A stretch of 64,000 bases of DNA from Acidobacteriota bacterium (lineage in GTDB: Bacteria > Acidobacteriota > Holophagae > Holophagales > Holophagaceae): assembly GCA_016192145.1 (NCBI GenBank), contig JACPUT010000003.1:62001-126000 (forward strand), in the 5' to 3' direction. A program made the position numbers and the translations under genes. Positions 56,828 to 64,000 of the stretch are shown piece after piece; within the stretch, counting starts at the first letter, position 1, and every line of letters begins with the position of its first letter. Under the pieces are notes generated by a model, which saw only the letters and a program-made list of their open reading frames with translations, searched no databases and had not been told where the DNA came from.

Positions 56828-57895
56828 ATGCTGCGTCCCCTTGTGTGTTTCTTGATCACCGTTCCCACCCTGATGGCCCAGGAGCCCTCCCTGGAGGCCC
56901 TGCGGGAAGCGGGTCAATGGAAACAAGTGCGCGCCCGCATCGACGGCTGGTACCGGGCCAAGCCCAACGACCCCTACGCCCTGCTGTGGATGTCCCGCGT
57001 GAAGATGGCCTTCAACGATCTGGAGACCGGCCTGGACTTGGCCCGCAAGGCCGCGGCCCTGAGGCCCGAGGATCCCGACTTCCAGGCCCAGCTGGGCATG
57101 GCGGCCGGCCAGACGGCGGGAAGTACCGAGGGAATGATGAAACAGATCTCCCTGGCCCGGGAGATGAAGAAGGCCCTGGAGGCATCCTTGGCCACCAAGC
57201 TCGATAACGAGTTGGGCACCCAGTACCTGCTGCAGTTCTACCTCCAGGCCCCTGCCATCGCGGGAGGCGGCGAAGGCAAGGCCCAGGAGCTGGCCAATCG
57301 CGTACTGGCCATCAACCCCGTCCGAGGCCTCCTGATCCAAGCCACCATCGCCTTCAAAGCCAAGAATCCCGAAGGCGCCAAAGCCAAAATTCTCGAAGCC
57401 CTGGCGAAGGATCCCAAGTCCTTCGACGCACAGCTGTCCATGGCGAACTACCACCTGCGTCTAAAGCCCCAAGCCCTCGACGCGGCCATGGCCTGTTATC
57501 GCCAGGCCCAGGCGTTGAAGCCCAAGGAGGTGCTGCCCTATTCCCAATTGGCCGCCATCCTGGCGGAACAGGGCAAGTGGGCGGAACTGGATGCGACCTT
57601 GGCCCAGGCCCGCCAAGCGGCGCCCAACAACTGGCTTCCCTACTACAGCGCCGGCCGCAACCTCATCGCCGAAAACAAGCACCTTGATCGCGCCGAGGGC
57701 TACCTCAAGACCTATTTGGGCCAGGAACCCGAAGGCACGAGCCCCGATTGGGCCGCCGCCCATTGGCGCCTGGGGCAGCTCTACGAGAAGCTGGGCCGAA
57801 AGGCCGACGCCCAGCGCGAGCTGGCAGAGGCGCTCAAGCTCAGGCCCCAATTCCCCCAGGCCAAGAAGGATCTGGAGCGCCTCGCCAAAGGCTGA
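56828..57895 (+). CDS. Secreted or periplasmic TPR protein
   Basis: 355 residues. Short signal peptide (RPLVCFLITVPTLMAQ), then about eight tetratricopeptide-like repeats (VRARIDGWYRAKPNDPYALLWMSRVK, AKILEALAKDPKSFDAQLSMANYHLR, ACYRQAQALKPKEVLPYSQLAAILAEQ and so on). Protein-protein scaffold in the periplasm or at the outer membrane. GGAG 9 nt ahead; TAGACG at 56794 is a possible -10. It follows the GAPDH paralogue by 41 bp. Confidence 0.82.
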   Translation: MLRPLVCFLITVPTLMAQEPSLEALREAGQWKQVRARIDGWYRAKPNDPYALLWMSRVKMAFNDLETGLDLARKAAALRPEDPDFQAQLGMAAGQTAGSTEGMMKQISLAREMKKALEASLATKLDNELGTQYLLQFYLQAPAIAGGGEGKAQELANRVLAINPVRGLLIQATIAFKAKNPEGAKAKILEALAKDPKSFDAQLSMANYHLRLKPQALDAAMACYRQAQALKPKEVLPYSQLAAILAEQGKWAELDATLAQARQAAPNNWLPYYSAGRNLIAENKHLDRAEGYLKTYLGQEPEGTSPDWAAAHWRLGQLYEKLGRKADAQRELAEALKLRPQFPQAKKDLERLAKG

Positions 57896-57897
57896 GG

Positions 57898-57926
57898 GGT
57901 TCGACGTTCGAACCGATCTGTTAACA
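57898..57926. repeat. Small hairpin and a solo copy of TGTTAACAGGATGGA
   Basis: GGTTCGA (57898-57904) pairs with TCGAACC (57908-57914) after the TPR gene. TGTTAACAGGATGGA starting at 57919 matches the left edge of the 48.4 kb island at 48368-48382. Confidence 0.45.
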
Positions 57927-57933
57927 GGATGGA

Positions 57934-58419
57934 TCAGTCCGCGAAGCTCCAGAGCTTTACGCCACTCACCTGATCCAGCACGGCCCGGATCAGGTCGGGT
58001 GCGTCGGTGCCCAGCGTCCGCACCAGCACCTCCACCCCTTCACCCTCCCCTTGGGGTTTCAGGGAGACCGCGTGGATGGAAGCCACGGCGCCGCCCCAGG
58101 CCGGGTGGTGGGCCAAGGGCCGGGCCAGGCTTTCGAAATCCAGAGTCACGATCCACCGATTGGGCAACGGTTCCATGCGGGCCCCGGGCACCAGGGCGCC
58201 CACTTCGCGGGGCTGCAGCAGCACGAGGTGGTGCTCCCCATCCCGCTCCCCGTGCCAACTCAGGAAAGGCGGCAGCACCCAGAAGCCGATGCCGCCCTTG
58301 CGATGCTCGGGCCAGCCCCGCAACTCCGCCACATCCAGGCGGTCCGCCACCTCCATGGCCAGGCGGGCGAGATCGGGGTCCGTGGGGGGCAACCAGGGTT
58401 CAATGGTCCAATTCGTCAT
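57934..58419 (-). CDS. Conserved hypothetical protein
   Basis: 161 residues. The start (MTNWTIEPWLPPTDPDLARLAMEVADRL) and the central strands (GGIGFWVLPPFLSWHG, HHLVLLQPREVGALVPG, RWIVTLDFESLARPLAHHP) look like a compact alpha/beta protein. No motif recognised. CACACT-GGAGGA-ATG: the purine run abuts the ATG. Divergent from bshC with 75 bp between the starts. Confidence 0.7.
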   Translation of the reverse strand: MTNWTIEPWLPPTDPDLARLAMEVADRLDVAELRGWPEHRKGGIGFWVLPPFLSWHGERDGEHHLVLLQPREVGALVPGARMEPLPNRWIVTLDFESLARPLAHHPAWGGAVASIHAVSLKPQGEGEGVEVLVRTLGTDAPDLIRAVLDQVSGVKLWSFAD

Positions 58420-58425
58420 TCCTCC

Positions 58426-58431
58426 AGTGTG
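58426..58431 (-). promoter_or_regulatory. -10-like CACACT six bases before the hypothetical gene
   Basis: Minus strand CACACT, GGAGGA, ATG at 58417-58419. With GGAGG only 1 nt from the ATG a normal ribosome site is unlikely, so leaderless start is favoured. Confidence 0.4.
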
Positions 58432-58482
58432 CCTCAAGGGCGCGCACCAACAGGTACGTGGAGTCCAGATGCGCGCCTGCGT

Positions 58483-58488
58483 TACGCT
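58483..58488 (+). promoter_or_regulatory. -10-like TACGCT six bases before bshC
   Basis: TACGCT, GCCTGG, ATG at 58495; no purine-rich ribosome site. It would start the bshC-bshB1-tilS transcript. Confidence 0.5.
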
Positions 58489-58494
58489 GCCTGG

Positions 58495-59667
58495 ATGGAT
58501 TCCGGGTGTCCCCTCATCGTCACTGGCCAGCAGATCGGGGCCGGTTGGAGCCCCGCCCTGTCGGTGGTGAAGGCGCTCGCCGCGCTCGCCCTGGCCAAAC
58601 GCCTGGGCGGCGAAGCCATCTACTGGATGGCCGACGAGGACCATGACCACCTGGAAGTCGCCTCGGTGGTGGGCCAAGATGGCAACCGCCTCCGGCACCA
58701 TCGCTTCCGCTTCGGGTCGCCCGCGGGCATCGCCACGGGCTGGTTGCCCTGGACGGAGGCGCACCAGGCCGAGGCGGAATCCCTGTGGGGGCCCCTCCCC
58801 AAGCCTTCGAGGTCCACCCTAAAGGATCATGTGCTGGCTCTGGGGGAACCCCTCTGGCGCCGGGGCCTGAGGCCCTTCTCGCCCACGGAGGCCCACCGTC
58901 GCGACGCCATCCAGGATGAACTGGAGCGCTGGCGCGCCCTGAATCTGGAAGCCGACCTCATCCGGCAGGCCGAGCGCCTGGAGGCCGAGGGGGTGAAGAT
59001 GGTCCTGGATCCGCGCACCCAGGCGGCGTGGTTCTCCCTGGATCCGGCCACGGGGCGGCGCGCCCGGCTCGAGCCGGGCGAGGTCCCGCCCGCAGGCACC
59101 TGGCTGAGTCCCGGCGCCGCCGTGCGGCCCCTGATGCAGTCCCTGCTCCTGCCCGTCACCCATGCGGTGCTGGGCCCTGGAGAACGCGCCTACTGGCGCC
59201 TCTGCGAGCCCCTGTGGGAGCGCGTGGGTCTGCAGGCCCCCGAGATCGTGCCCCGCACCCGCGCCTTCGTGGTGCCCAAGGGCTTCGACCTTCCCAAGGA
59301 GCGGCTCCCGGACCTTCGCGCGGGGAACTGGGGCGCCTTCGTGCAGAGCGCGGCCCTGCCCAGCCTGGGACTGCAGATGCCCCGCACGTCGCCCCTCTGG
59401 AGCGAGGCCCTGGGCAAGCGCGTGATGGATGAGTACGCCCGGTTCCAGCAACGGGTGCGCCGCCTGGATGCCCGTTTCCAGCGGGATCAGGTGAAGCGCG
59501 CCTGGGGCCTGGATCCGGAGAAGCTGCGCCAGGCCCTTTTCCCCTTCGGCAAGGATCAGGAACGGGTGCTCCCGGGCTGGTTCTGGCTGCGGGACGAGGC
59601 CCTTCTGGATCGCATGTTCGAGGCCCTGGGCTCCGGGGCCGAACTTGTCCTGGTGGAGGAATCGTGA
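58495..59667 (+). CDS. bshC: Bacillithiol biosynthesis cysteine-adding enzyme, shortened at the N-terminus
   Basis: Joins cysteine to GlcN-malate to give bacillithiol. 390 residues against about 540 in Bacillus: it begins directly at the VTGQQIGAGWSPALSVVKAL motif and lacks the first 80 or so residues, then has MADEDHDHLEVASV, AVRPLMQSLLLPVTHAVLGPGERAYWRL-type sequence (VTHAVLGPGERAYW) and a short coiled C-terminal part. The frame upstream is open but is antisense to the divergent gene, so the short start is likely real. Stop overlaps bshB1 (GTGA). Confidence 0.88.
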   Translation: MDSGCPLIVTGQQIGAGWSPALSVVKALAALALAKRLGGEAIYWMADEDHDHLEVASVVGQDGNRLRHHRFRFGSPAGIATGWLPWTEAHQAEAESLWGPLPKPSRSTLKDHVLALGEPLWRRGLRPFSPTEAHRRDAIQDELERWRALNLEADLIRQAERLEAEGVKMVLDPRTQAAWFSLDPATGRRARLEPGEVPPAGTWLSPGAAVRPLMQSLLLPVTHAVLGPGERAYWRLCEPLWERVGLQAPEIVPRTRAFVVPKGFDLPKERLPDLRAGNWGAFVQSAALPSLGLQMPRTSPLWSEALGKRVMDEYARFQQRVRRLDARFQRDQVKRAWGLDPEKLRQALFPFGKDQERVLPGWFWLRDEALLDRMFEALGSGAELVLVEES

Positions 59668-60374
59668 GCGACGGATTGGACATCCTGGCCATCGGCGCCC
59701 ACCCCGATGACGTGGAAGTGCATGTGGGCGGAATCCTGGCCCTGGCGGTTTCCAAGGGGTTCAAGGCCGGGATCCTGGATCTCACGGAAGGGGATCTGGG
59801 CACCCGGGGCACGCCCGAAACCCGCCGGGCGGAGGCCAGAGCCGCCGCGGAATGCCTGGGCGTTCCCCGCGCCATCCTCGACTTCCCCGACGGCCGTTTC
59901 ACCGAGGACGAGCCCTACCGCATCCGCCTCATCCATGAGTTGCGCCGATTGCGCCCTCGGGTGCTCATCATCCCCTCCCCCACCGATCGCCATCCGGATC
60001 ATGAACGCGCCCACCGCTTCGCCCGGGAGGCCGCCTTCTACGCGGGCCTCAAGAACTATCCCTGCGAGGGCCTCCCCTTCCGCCCCGAGGCCATGGCCTG
60101 GGTGGGCGGGGAGAACCCCGGCACCCCGGATCTGGTGGTGGATGTGAGCGCGGTCTGGGAGCGTCGCATGCAGGCCTTCGACGCCTTCGGCAGCCAATTC
60201 CGCGTGGTGGAAGGCCAGCCCCAGACGCGCATTTCCTCCCCCGCCTTCCGTCGCGGGATCGAGGGGCGATCCATGCACTGGGGCTCCCTTCTGGGATGCG
60301 CCCATGGCGAGGCCCTCTGGTGCGACAAGCCCATCTCCCCCGTGCTCATGGACCTCCTGGTGAAACTGCGTTGA
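59664..60374 (+). CDS. bshB1: GlcNAc-malate deacetylase for bacillithiol
   Basis: 236 residues, PIG-L/LmbE fold. Zinc motif GAHPDD (11-16), then DLTEGDLGTRGTPETR, PSPTDRHPDHERA with the second His pair. It deacetylates GlcNAc-malate, the step before BshC. The GTG start overlaps the bshC stop. BshA is not in the window. Confidence 0.93.
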   Translation: MSDGLDILAIGAHPDDVEVHVGGILALAVSKGFKAGILDLTEGDLGTRGTPETRRAEARAAAECLGVPRAILDFPDGRFTEDEPYRIRLIHELRRLRPRVLIIPSPTDRHPDHERAHRFAREAAFYAGLKNYPCEGLPFRPEAMAWVGGENPGTPDLVVDVSAVWERRMQAFDAFGSQFRVVEGQPQTRISSPAFRRGIEGRSMHWGSLLGCAHGEALWCDKPISPVLMDLLVKLR

Positions 60375-60393
60375 ATCCCGTCCGGATCGCCCC

Positions 60394-61341
60394 ATGAACC
60401 GCTTCGAATCGGATCTCCTGGCGGAGCTGCGGCGCCGCGGCGATGGCGTTTCCGGGGAACGGGTGCTCGTCGCCTGCAGTGGCGGCGGCGATAGCACGGC
60501 CCTGCTGGCTCTGCTGGGCGCGCTTCGCAGGAGCCTCGAGCTGGATCTGGTGGTGGCCCACGCGGATCACGGGTTGCGCGAAGGCGGCGGCGAGGACGCG
60601 GAGTTCGTGCGGGCCCTCTGCCGGGCCTGGGATCTGGACCTGGTGGAGACCACCCTCGGCGTGAAGGCCCATGCCGAAGGCCGGGGCATGGGCCTGGAGA
60701 TGGCCGCCCGGGAGCTGCGGTGGGCCTTCCTACGGGCCGAGGCCGAGAGCTGCGGGGCCGCAGTGGTGGCCACGGGCCACACCCTGGATGACCACACGGA
60801 AACGGTGTTCCTGCGGCTTCAACGGGGCTCGGGCCTGCGCTGCCTCACCCCCCTTCCACCCCGACAGGGCCTGCGCTGGAGCCCCCTGGTGGGCCTGCGC
60901 CGGGCCCAGCTCAGGGATTACCTTCGGGGCCACTCCATCCCCTGGCGGGAGGATCCCACTAACTCGGAGCCCTTCACGCCCCGTAACCGCATTCGCCCCC
61001 TCCTGGAGGGCCTACGCGCGGAGATGCCCCATCTCGACCCACACCTCATGGAATCTCACCGCCAGATCGCCGAAATGGAGATCCTGGGGGATCGGTGGCT
61101 CCGCCAAGGCCTCGGGGAATGCTGGTCCCTCGGCCCCTCCGGGCTCAGCCTTGTCCAACGAGGGTGGGATGCCGCGGAGTTGGGCTGGCTGGTCGCCCAA
61201 GCCTGGCCTGAACTCGGCTCCGACGCCGTCCGGGATCTCGCCCAGTGGATCGTCCAGGCCCTTTCCGGCTCCGGTGGGAACAGAGGGGGGTGGCAGCTGC
61301 ATCCAATGGGGGCGGGCTGGTTGCTCAGCCCACCGAGATAG
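60394..61341 (+). CDS. tilS: tRNA(Ile)-lysidine synthase
   Basis: Converts C34 of tRNA-Ile(CAU) to lysidine with ATP and lysine. 315 residues; PP-loop ACSGGGDST (27-35), HADHGLREGG, ATGHTLDDHTETVFLRLQRGSG, and NRIRPLL. The short form without the large C-terminal domain. Followed by ftsH, as in many genomes, but without hpt between them. Confidence 0.94.
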   Translation: MNRFESDLLAELRRRGDGVSGERVLVACSGGGDSTALLALLGALRRSLELDLVVAHADHGLREGGGEDAEFVRALCRAWDLDLVETTLGVKAHAEGRGMGLEMAARELRWAFLRAEAESCGAAVVATGHTLDDHTETVFLRLQRGSGLRCLTPLPPRQGLRWSPLVGLRRAQLRDYLRGHSIPWREDPTNSEPFTPRNRIRPLLEGLRAEMPHLDPHLMESHRQIAEMEILGDRWLRQGLGECWSLGPSGLSLVQRGWDAAELGWLVAQAWPELGSDAVRDLAQWIVQALSGSGGNRGGWQLHPMGAGWLLSPPR

Positions 61342-61356
61342 GGTGCCGAAGGGTAG

Positions 61357-61362
61357 TAGACT
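61357..61362 (+). promoter_or_regulatory. -10 (TAGACT) of ftsH
   Basis: TAGACT ends 30 nt before the TTG start at 61393, leaving a leader that contains GAGGAG. Confidence 0.5.
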
Positions 61363-61392
61363 GGCTTGGGGCCGATGGCCCGAGGAGACGCC

Positions 61393-63318
61393 TTGAATTC
61401 GTTTATGAAGAGCATCTTGGTATGGATGGGCATCGTGGTCCTGCTGGCCATGGCGTTCCGCTTCATGCCCGCCACCACGCACGTCAAATCCATCCCCTTC
61501 TCCACGTTCATGACCGAGGGGCCGGAGGGTAAGTACAAATCCGTCACCCTCACCGGTTCCGATCTCGAGGGCGAGTACAGGCAGCCCCTGAAGGAAGGCG
61601 GCGAAAGCATCGACCGCTACAAGACCGTCGCCCCCCCGATGCAGAACCTCGGGCAGCAGATCATGAGCTGGAAGCAGGAGGGCAAGCTCGACAAGTTCGA
61701 GGCGACCAAGCCCAGCGACGGCATGTGGATGACCTACCTGATCTTCTTCGGGCCCATCATCGTGTTCGTCTTCCTCTGGTTCGCCTTCATGCGCCAGGCC
61801 CAGGCGGGCGGCAACAAGGCCATGAGCTTCGGCAAGGCCCGGGCCAAGGGCCTCTCGGCCTCCGCCAAGCGCATCACCTTCGCGGACGTGGCCGGCTGCG
61901 AAGAGGCCAAGGAGGAACTCAAGGAAGTGGTGGAATTCCTGAAGGACCCCGCCAAGTTCGTGAAGCTGGGCGGCAAGATCCCCAAGGGCCTCCTGCTCAT
62001 GGGCCCTCCGGGCACCGGCAAGACCCTGCTGGCCCGCGCCATCGCCGGCGAAGCCAAGGTTCAGTTCTTCTCCATCTCCGGCTCCGACTTCGTGGAGATG
62101 TTCGTGGGCGTCGGCGCCAGCCGCGTGCGCGACCTCTTCGAGCAGGCCAAGAAGAGCGCCCCCTGCATCGTGTTCATCGATGAGATCGACGCCGTCGGCC
62201 GCCACCGCGGCGCCGGCCTGGGCGGCGGCCACGACGAGCGCGAACAGACCCTCAACCAGCTCCTCGTGGAGATGGACGGCTTCGAGGGCAACGAGGGCGT
62301 GATCCTCATCGCCGCCACCAACCGCCCCGACGTCCTGGATCCCGCCCTGCTCCGCCCCGGCCGCTTCGACCGCCGCGTGGTGGTGGATCGCCCCGACGTG
62401 AAGGGCCGCTTCGAGATCCTGAAGGTGCATACCACGAATAAGATCCCCCTCGCCCCCGACGTGGATCTGGAGGTCATCGCCCGCGGCACGCCGGGGTTCG
62501 CCGGCGCCGATCTGGCCAACCTCTGCAACGAGGCCGCCCTCTACGCCGCCCGCACCAACAAGAAGTGGGTCGAGATGACCGACTTCGAGAACGCCAAGGA
62601 CAAGGTCTACATGGGCGCCGAGCGCCGCTCCATGGTGATGACGGAAGAGGACAAGAAGATCACGGCCTACCACGAGGCCGGCCACACGGTGCTCGCCGCC
62701 GCCATCAAGGGCGCCGACCCCCTGCACAAGGTCACCATCATCCCCCGGGGCCGTGCCTTGGGCGTCACCTGGCAACTGCCCGAGCGGGATCGCTACAACA
62801 CCACCAAGGAGTTCATGGAGGGGCGCATCGCCATCTGCATGGGCGGGCGCATCGCGGAGGAGATCTTCTTCAACCAGTTCTCCACGGGCGCCAGCAACGA
62901 TATCCAGCAGGCCACGGACATGGCCCGCGCCATGGTCACCGAATACGGCATGAGCGAAAAGCTGGGCCCCCTCAACTTCGGGGCCGGCGCGAACCACGAG
63001 ATCTTCCTGGGCCGCGATTTCAGCCAGCAGCGCAACTTCAGCGAGGAGACGGCGCGCACCATCGATGCCGAAGTCCACGACATCGTCATGCGGAACTACA
63101 AGATCGCGAAGGACCTCATCCTCGACAAGCGCAGCCAGCTTATCGCCATCGCCGAGGCCCTGCTGCTCCGTGAAACGCTGGATGGCCACGATGTGGAGGT
63201 TCTGATGAAGGGCGGCACCCTGCCCCCCCGCCCCGATGTCACCGGCGGCTCCGCTCCCGCCATTACCGGGGAGAAGGGCGAAGACCCCGGCTTGAACCCC
63301 GTCCCCAGCCCCATCTGA
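61393..63318 (+). CDS. ftsH: ATP-dependent zinc metalloprotease
   Basis: Membrane protease for damaged membrane proteins and regulators. 641 residues from TTG 61393 (AGGAG 5 nt ahead; an ATG at 61405 is the alternative). Membrane helix 6-23, small periplasmic domain, helix about 113-135, AAA module with Walker A GPPGTGKT (204-211), FIDEIDAVG and the second region of homology [20 protein letters not shown], then the protease motif HEAGH (His427, His431). Tail is Pro/Gly-rich. Confidence 0.97.
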   Translation: MNSFMKSILVWMGIVVLLAMAFRFMPATTHVKSIPFSTFMTEGPEGKYKSVTLTGSDLEGEYRQPLKEGGESIDRYKTVAPPMQNLGQQIMSWKQEGKLDKFEATKPSDGMWMTYLIFFGPIIVFVFLWFAFMRQAQAGGNKAMSFGKARAKGLSASAKRITFADVAGCEEAKEELKEVVEFLKDPAKFVKLGGKIPKGLLLMGPPGTGKTLLARAIAGEAKVQFFSISGSDFVEMFVGVGASRVRDLFEQAKKSAPCIVFIDEIDAVGRHRGAGLGGGHDEREQTLNQLLVEMDGFEGNEGVILIAATNRPDVLDPALLRPGRFDRRVVVDRPDVKGRFEILKVHTTNKIPLAPDVDLEVIARGTPGFAGADLANLCNEAALYAARTNKKWVEMTDFENAKDKVYMGAERRSMVMTEEDKKITAYHEAGHTVLAAAIKGADPLHKVTIIPRGRALGVTWQLPERDRYNTTKEFMEGRIAICMGGRIAEEIFFNQFSTGASNDIQQATDMARAMVTEYGMSEKLGPLNFGAGANHEIFLGRDFSQQRNFSEETARTIDAEVHDIVMRNYKIAKDLILDKRSQLIAIAEALLLRETLDGHDVEVLMKGGTLPPRPDVTGGSAPAITGEKGEDPGLNPVPSPI

Positions 63319-64000
63319 TGGATACCTTCGATTGGGGGCCGCTCACCACGGGCGGCCCCCTTTTCATTGGGATCCTGAACCTCACGCCGGATTCCTTTTC
63401 GGACGGGGGCCGTTACTCCGCGCCCGATGCCGCGCTGACCCAGGCCCGGCAACTTGTGGTTGGTGGCTGCGGCATGGTGGATCTCGGGGCGGAAAGCACC
63501 CGGCCCGGGGCCGCCCCTGTTTCACCCGAATCCGAGTGGCAGCGGCTGGAGGCACCGCTCCGCACGATGAGGGCCGCCCTTCCCCGCCTCCCCCTGAGCC
63601 TCGATACGCGTCATGTCGCTACGGCCGCCCGAGGGCTGGCCGAAGGCATCGCCGTGCTCAACGATGTCACCGGCTTCCGGGATCCCGACCTTCTGCAGCT
63701 GGCCAAGGGTTCCGGCTGCGGGCTCATCGCCATGCGCAGCCGCATCCGGGGGGAGGGTTTCGAGATGCCGACCTACGAGGGCGCAGGCGAAACCACCGTC
63801 GATCGGGCCATCGCGGAGCTGGCCGAGGTCCGCGACCGGCTCCTGGACGCCGGCATCGCTCCCCAGCGCATCCTCCTGGATCCCGGGTTCGGCTTCGGCA
63901 CCACCTTCACCGAGGACCTCGCGCTGTGGAACGCCCTCCCGGAGCTCGGAACCCGCCTGGACTGGCCGCACGATCGGTTCTGCCTGGGCATCAGCCGCAA
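63318..64000 (+). CDS. folP: Dihydropteroate synthase, 5' part, cut by the right edge
   Basis: Joins para-aminobenzoate to dihydropterin diphosphate; target of sulfonamides. About 227 codons are seen: ILNLTPDSFSDGGRYS, VDLGAESTRPGA, LSLDTRHVATA, LNDVTGF, then DPGFGFGTTFTEDL. ATG 63318 shares a base with the ftsH stop, so translation is coupled. A terminator-like hairpin lies in codons 6-16. Confidence 0.94.
   Translation, partial: MDTFDWGPLTTGGPLFIGILNLTPDSFSDGGRYSAPDAALTQARQLVVGGCGMVDLGAESTRPGAAPVSPESEWQRLEAPLRTMRAALPRLPLSLDTRHVATAARGLAEGIAVLNDVTGFRDPDLLQLAKGSGCGLIAMRSRIRGEGFEMPTYEGAGETTVDRAIAELAEVRDRLLDAGIAPQRILLDPGFGFGTTFTEDLALWNALPELGTRLDWPHDRFCLGISR
63334..63364 (+). terminator. Terminator-like hairpin inside the first codons of folP
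   Basis: GGGGGCCGC (63334-63342) pairs with GCGGCCCCC (63352-63360), 9 perfect GC pairs, 9-nt loop, then TTTTCATT. It is 16 nt past the ftsH stop, the right place for an ftsH terminator, yet inside the folP frame. No later start is available before the conserved LNLTPDSF. Confidence 0.6.

Noticed and set aside
58051-58494. Upstream extension of bshC that would restore usual length
   Set aside because: The extension is the reverse strand of the divergent gene and has no BshC-like sequence.
61012-63189. Open frame of 725 codons antisense to ftsH and tilS
   Set aside because: Its composition (Gly, Ala, His, Glu, Val-rich, no motif) is typical for the reverse strand of high-GC coding sequence; ftsH and tilS on the plus strand are certain.

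Overview
The window looks like a piece of a high-GC (about two thirds by eye) Gram-negative chromosome. I infer Acidobacteriota, probably a Holophaga/Geothrix-like member. The basis is an LPS-export operon, the futalosine route to menaquinone (mqnC), bacillithiol synthesis (bshC-bshB1), several DUF3857 transglutaminase-like secreted proteins, multi-PAS kinases and the general gene style. This is an inference from gene content; no rRNA or tRNA is present to confirm it. No prophage, transposase, CRISPR array or resistance island is visible.

Layout. 0-9.3 kb: tail of an unknown gene, class I aldolase fbaB, a large PAS histidine kinase with a single-domain receiver, a GNAT enzyme, rlmF, and an overlapping run of flavin reductase, lipase-like hydrolase and DUF188 protein. 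9.3-14.7 kb: a small winged-helix-like protein, an MscS channel, class II aldolase, an anchored TPR protein, mqnC and a tiny CxxC protein. 14.8-21.9 kb, minus strand: accA-recJ-lptC/A-like-lptB-rpoN-hpf, the familiar lpt-rpoN-hpf neighbourhood preceded by accA and recJ. 22-28.6 kb: a secreted protein and three DUF3857 paralogues. 28.7-35.8 kb: coaE fused in frame to tldD, a macro-domain gene, pmbA, a phosphohexomutase and a receiver-ATPase regulator. 35.8-48.3 kb: CapA, radical SAM enzyme, thioesterase, sucC/sucD with a small membrane protein between them, a PilT-type ATPase, a VUT transporter, ArnT- and ArnA-decarboxylase-like genes, corA and a zinc dehydrogenase. 48.8-52.7 kb: gpsA, plsY, cinA, a small protein and a DinB protein. 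52.8-58 kb: pyk, a mini Fis-like regulator, two tandem GAPDH genes and a TPR protein. 58-64 kb: bshC-bshB1-tilS-ftsH-folP, with folP cut by the right edge.

The genes are mostly housekeeping: central carbon metabolism (two aldolase classes, two GAPDHs, pyk, phosphohexomutase, succinyl-CoA synthetase), envelope building (lpt, accA, plsY, gpsA, arn-like genes), and tRNA/ribosome and redox upkeep.

Three patterns cut across the genes. First, at least ten genes carry a [T/C]ANNCT hexamer 5-7 nt before the start codon, usually with no usable Shine-Dalgarno, which suggests frequent leaderless transcription from -10 elements. Second, gaps behind gene ends, never divergent promoter gaps, hold inverted repeats; most are built from short tandem words such as ACACCAAG, GTGATGAAC or GTCCTTA. 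Third, the DUF3857 trio shows a stepwise loss of the transglutaminase catalytic triad, and two of its genes share a 28-bp upstream element.
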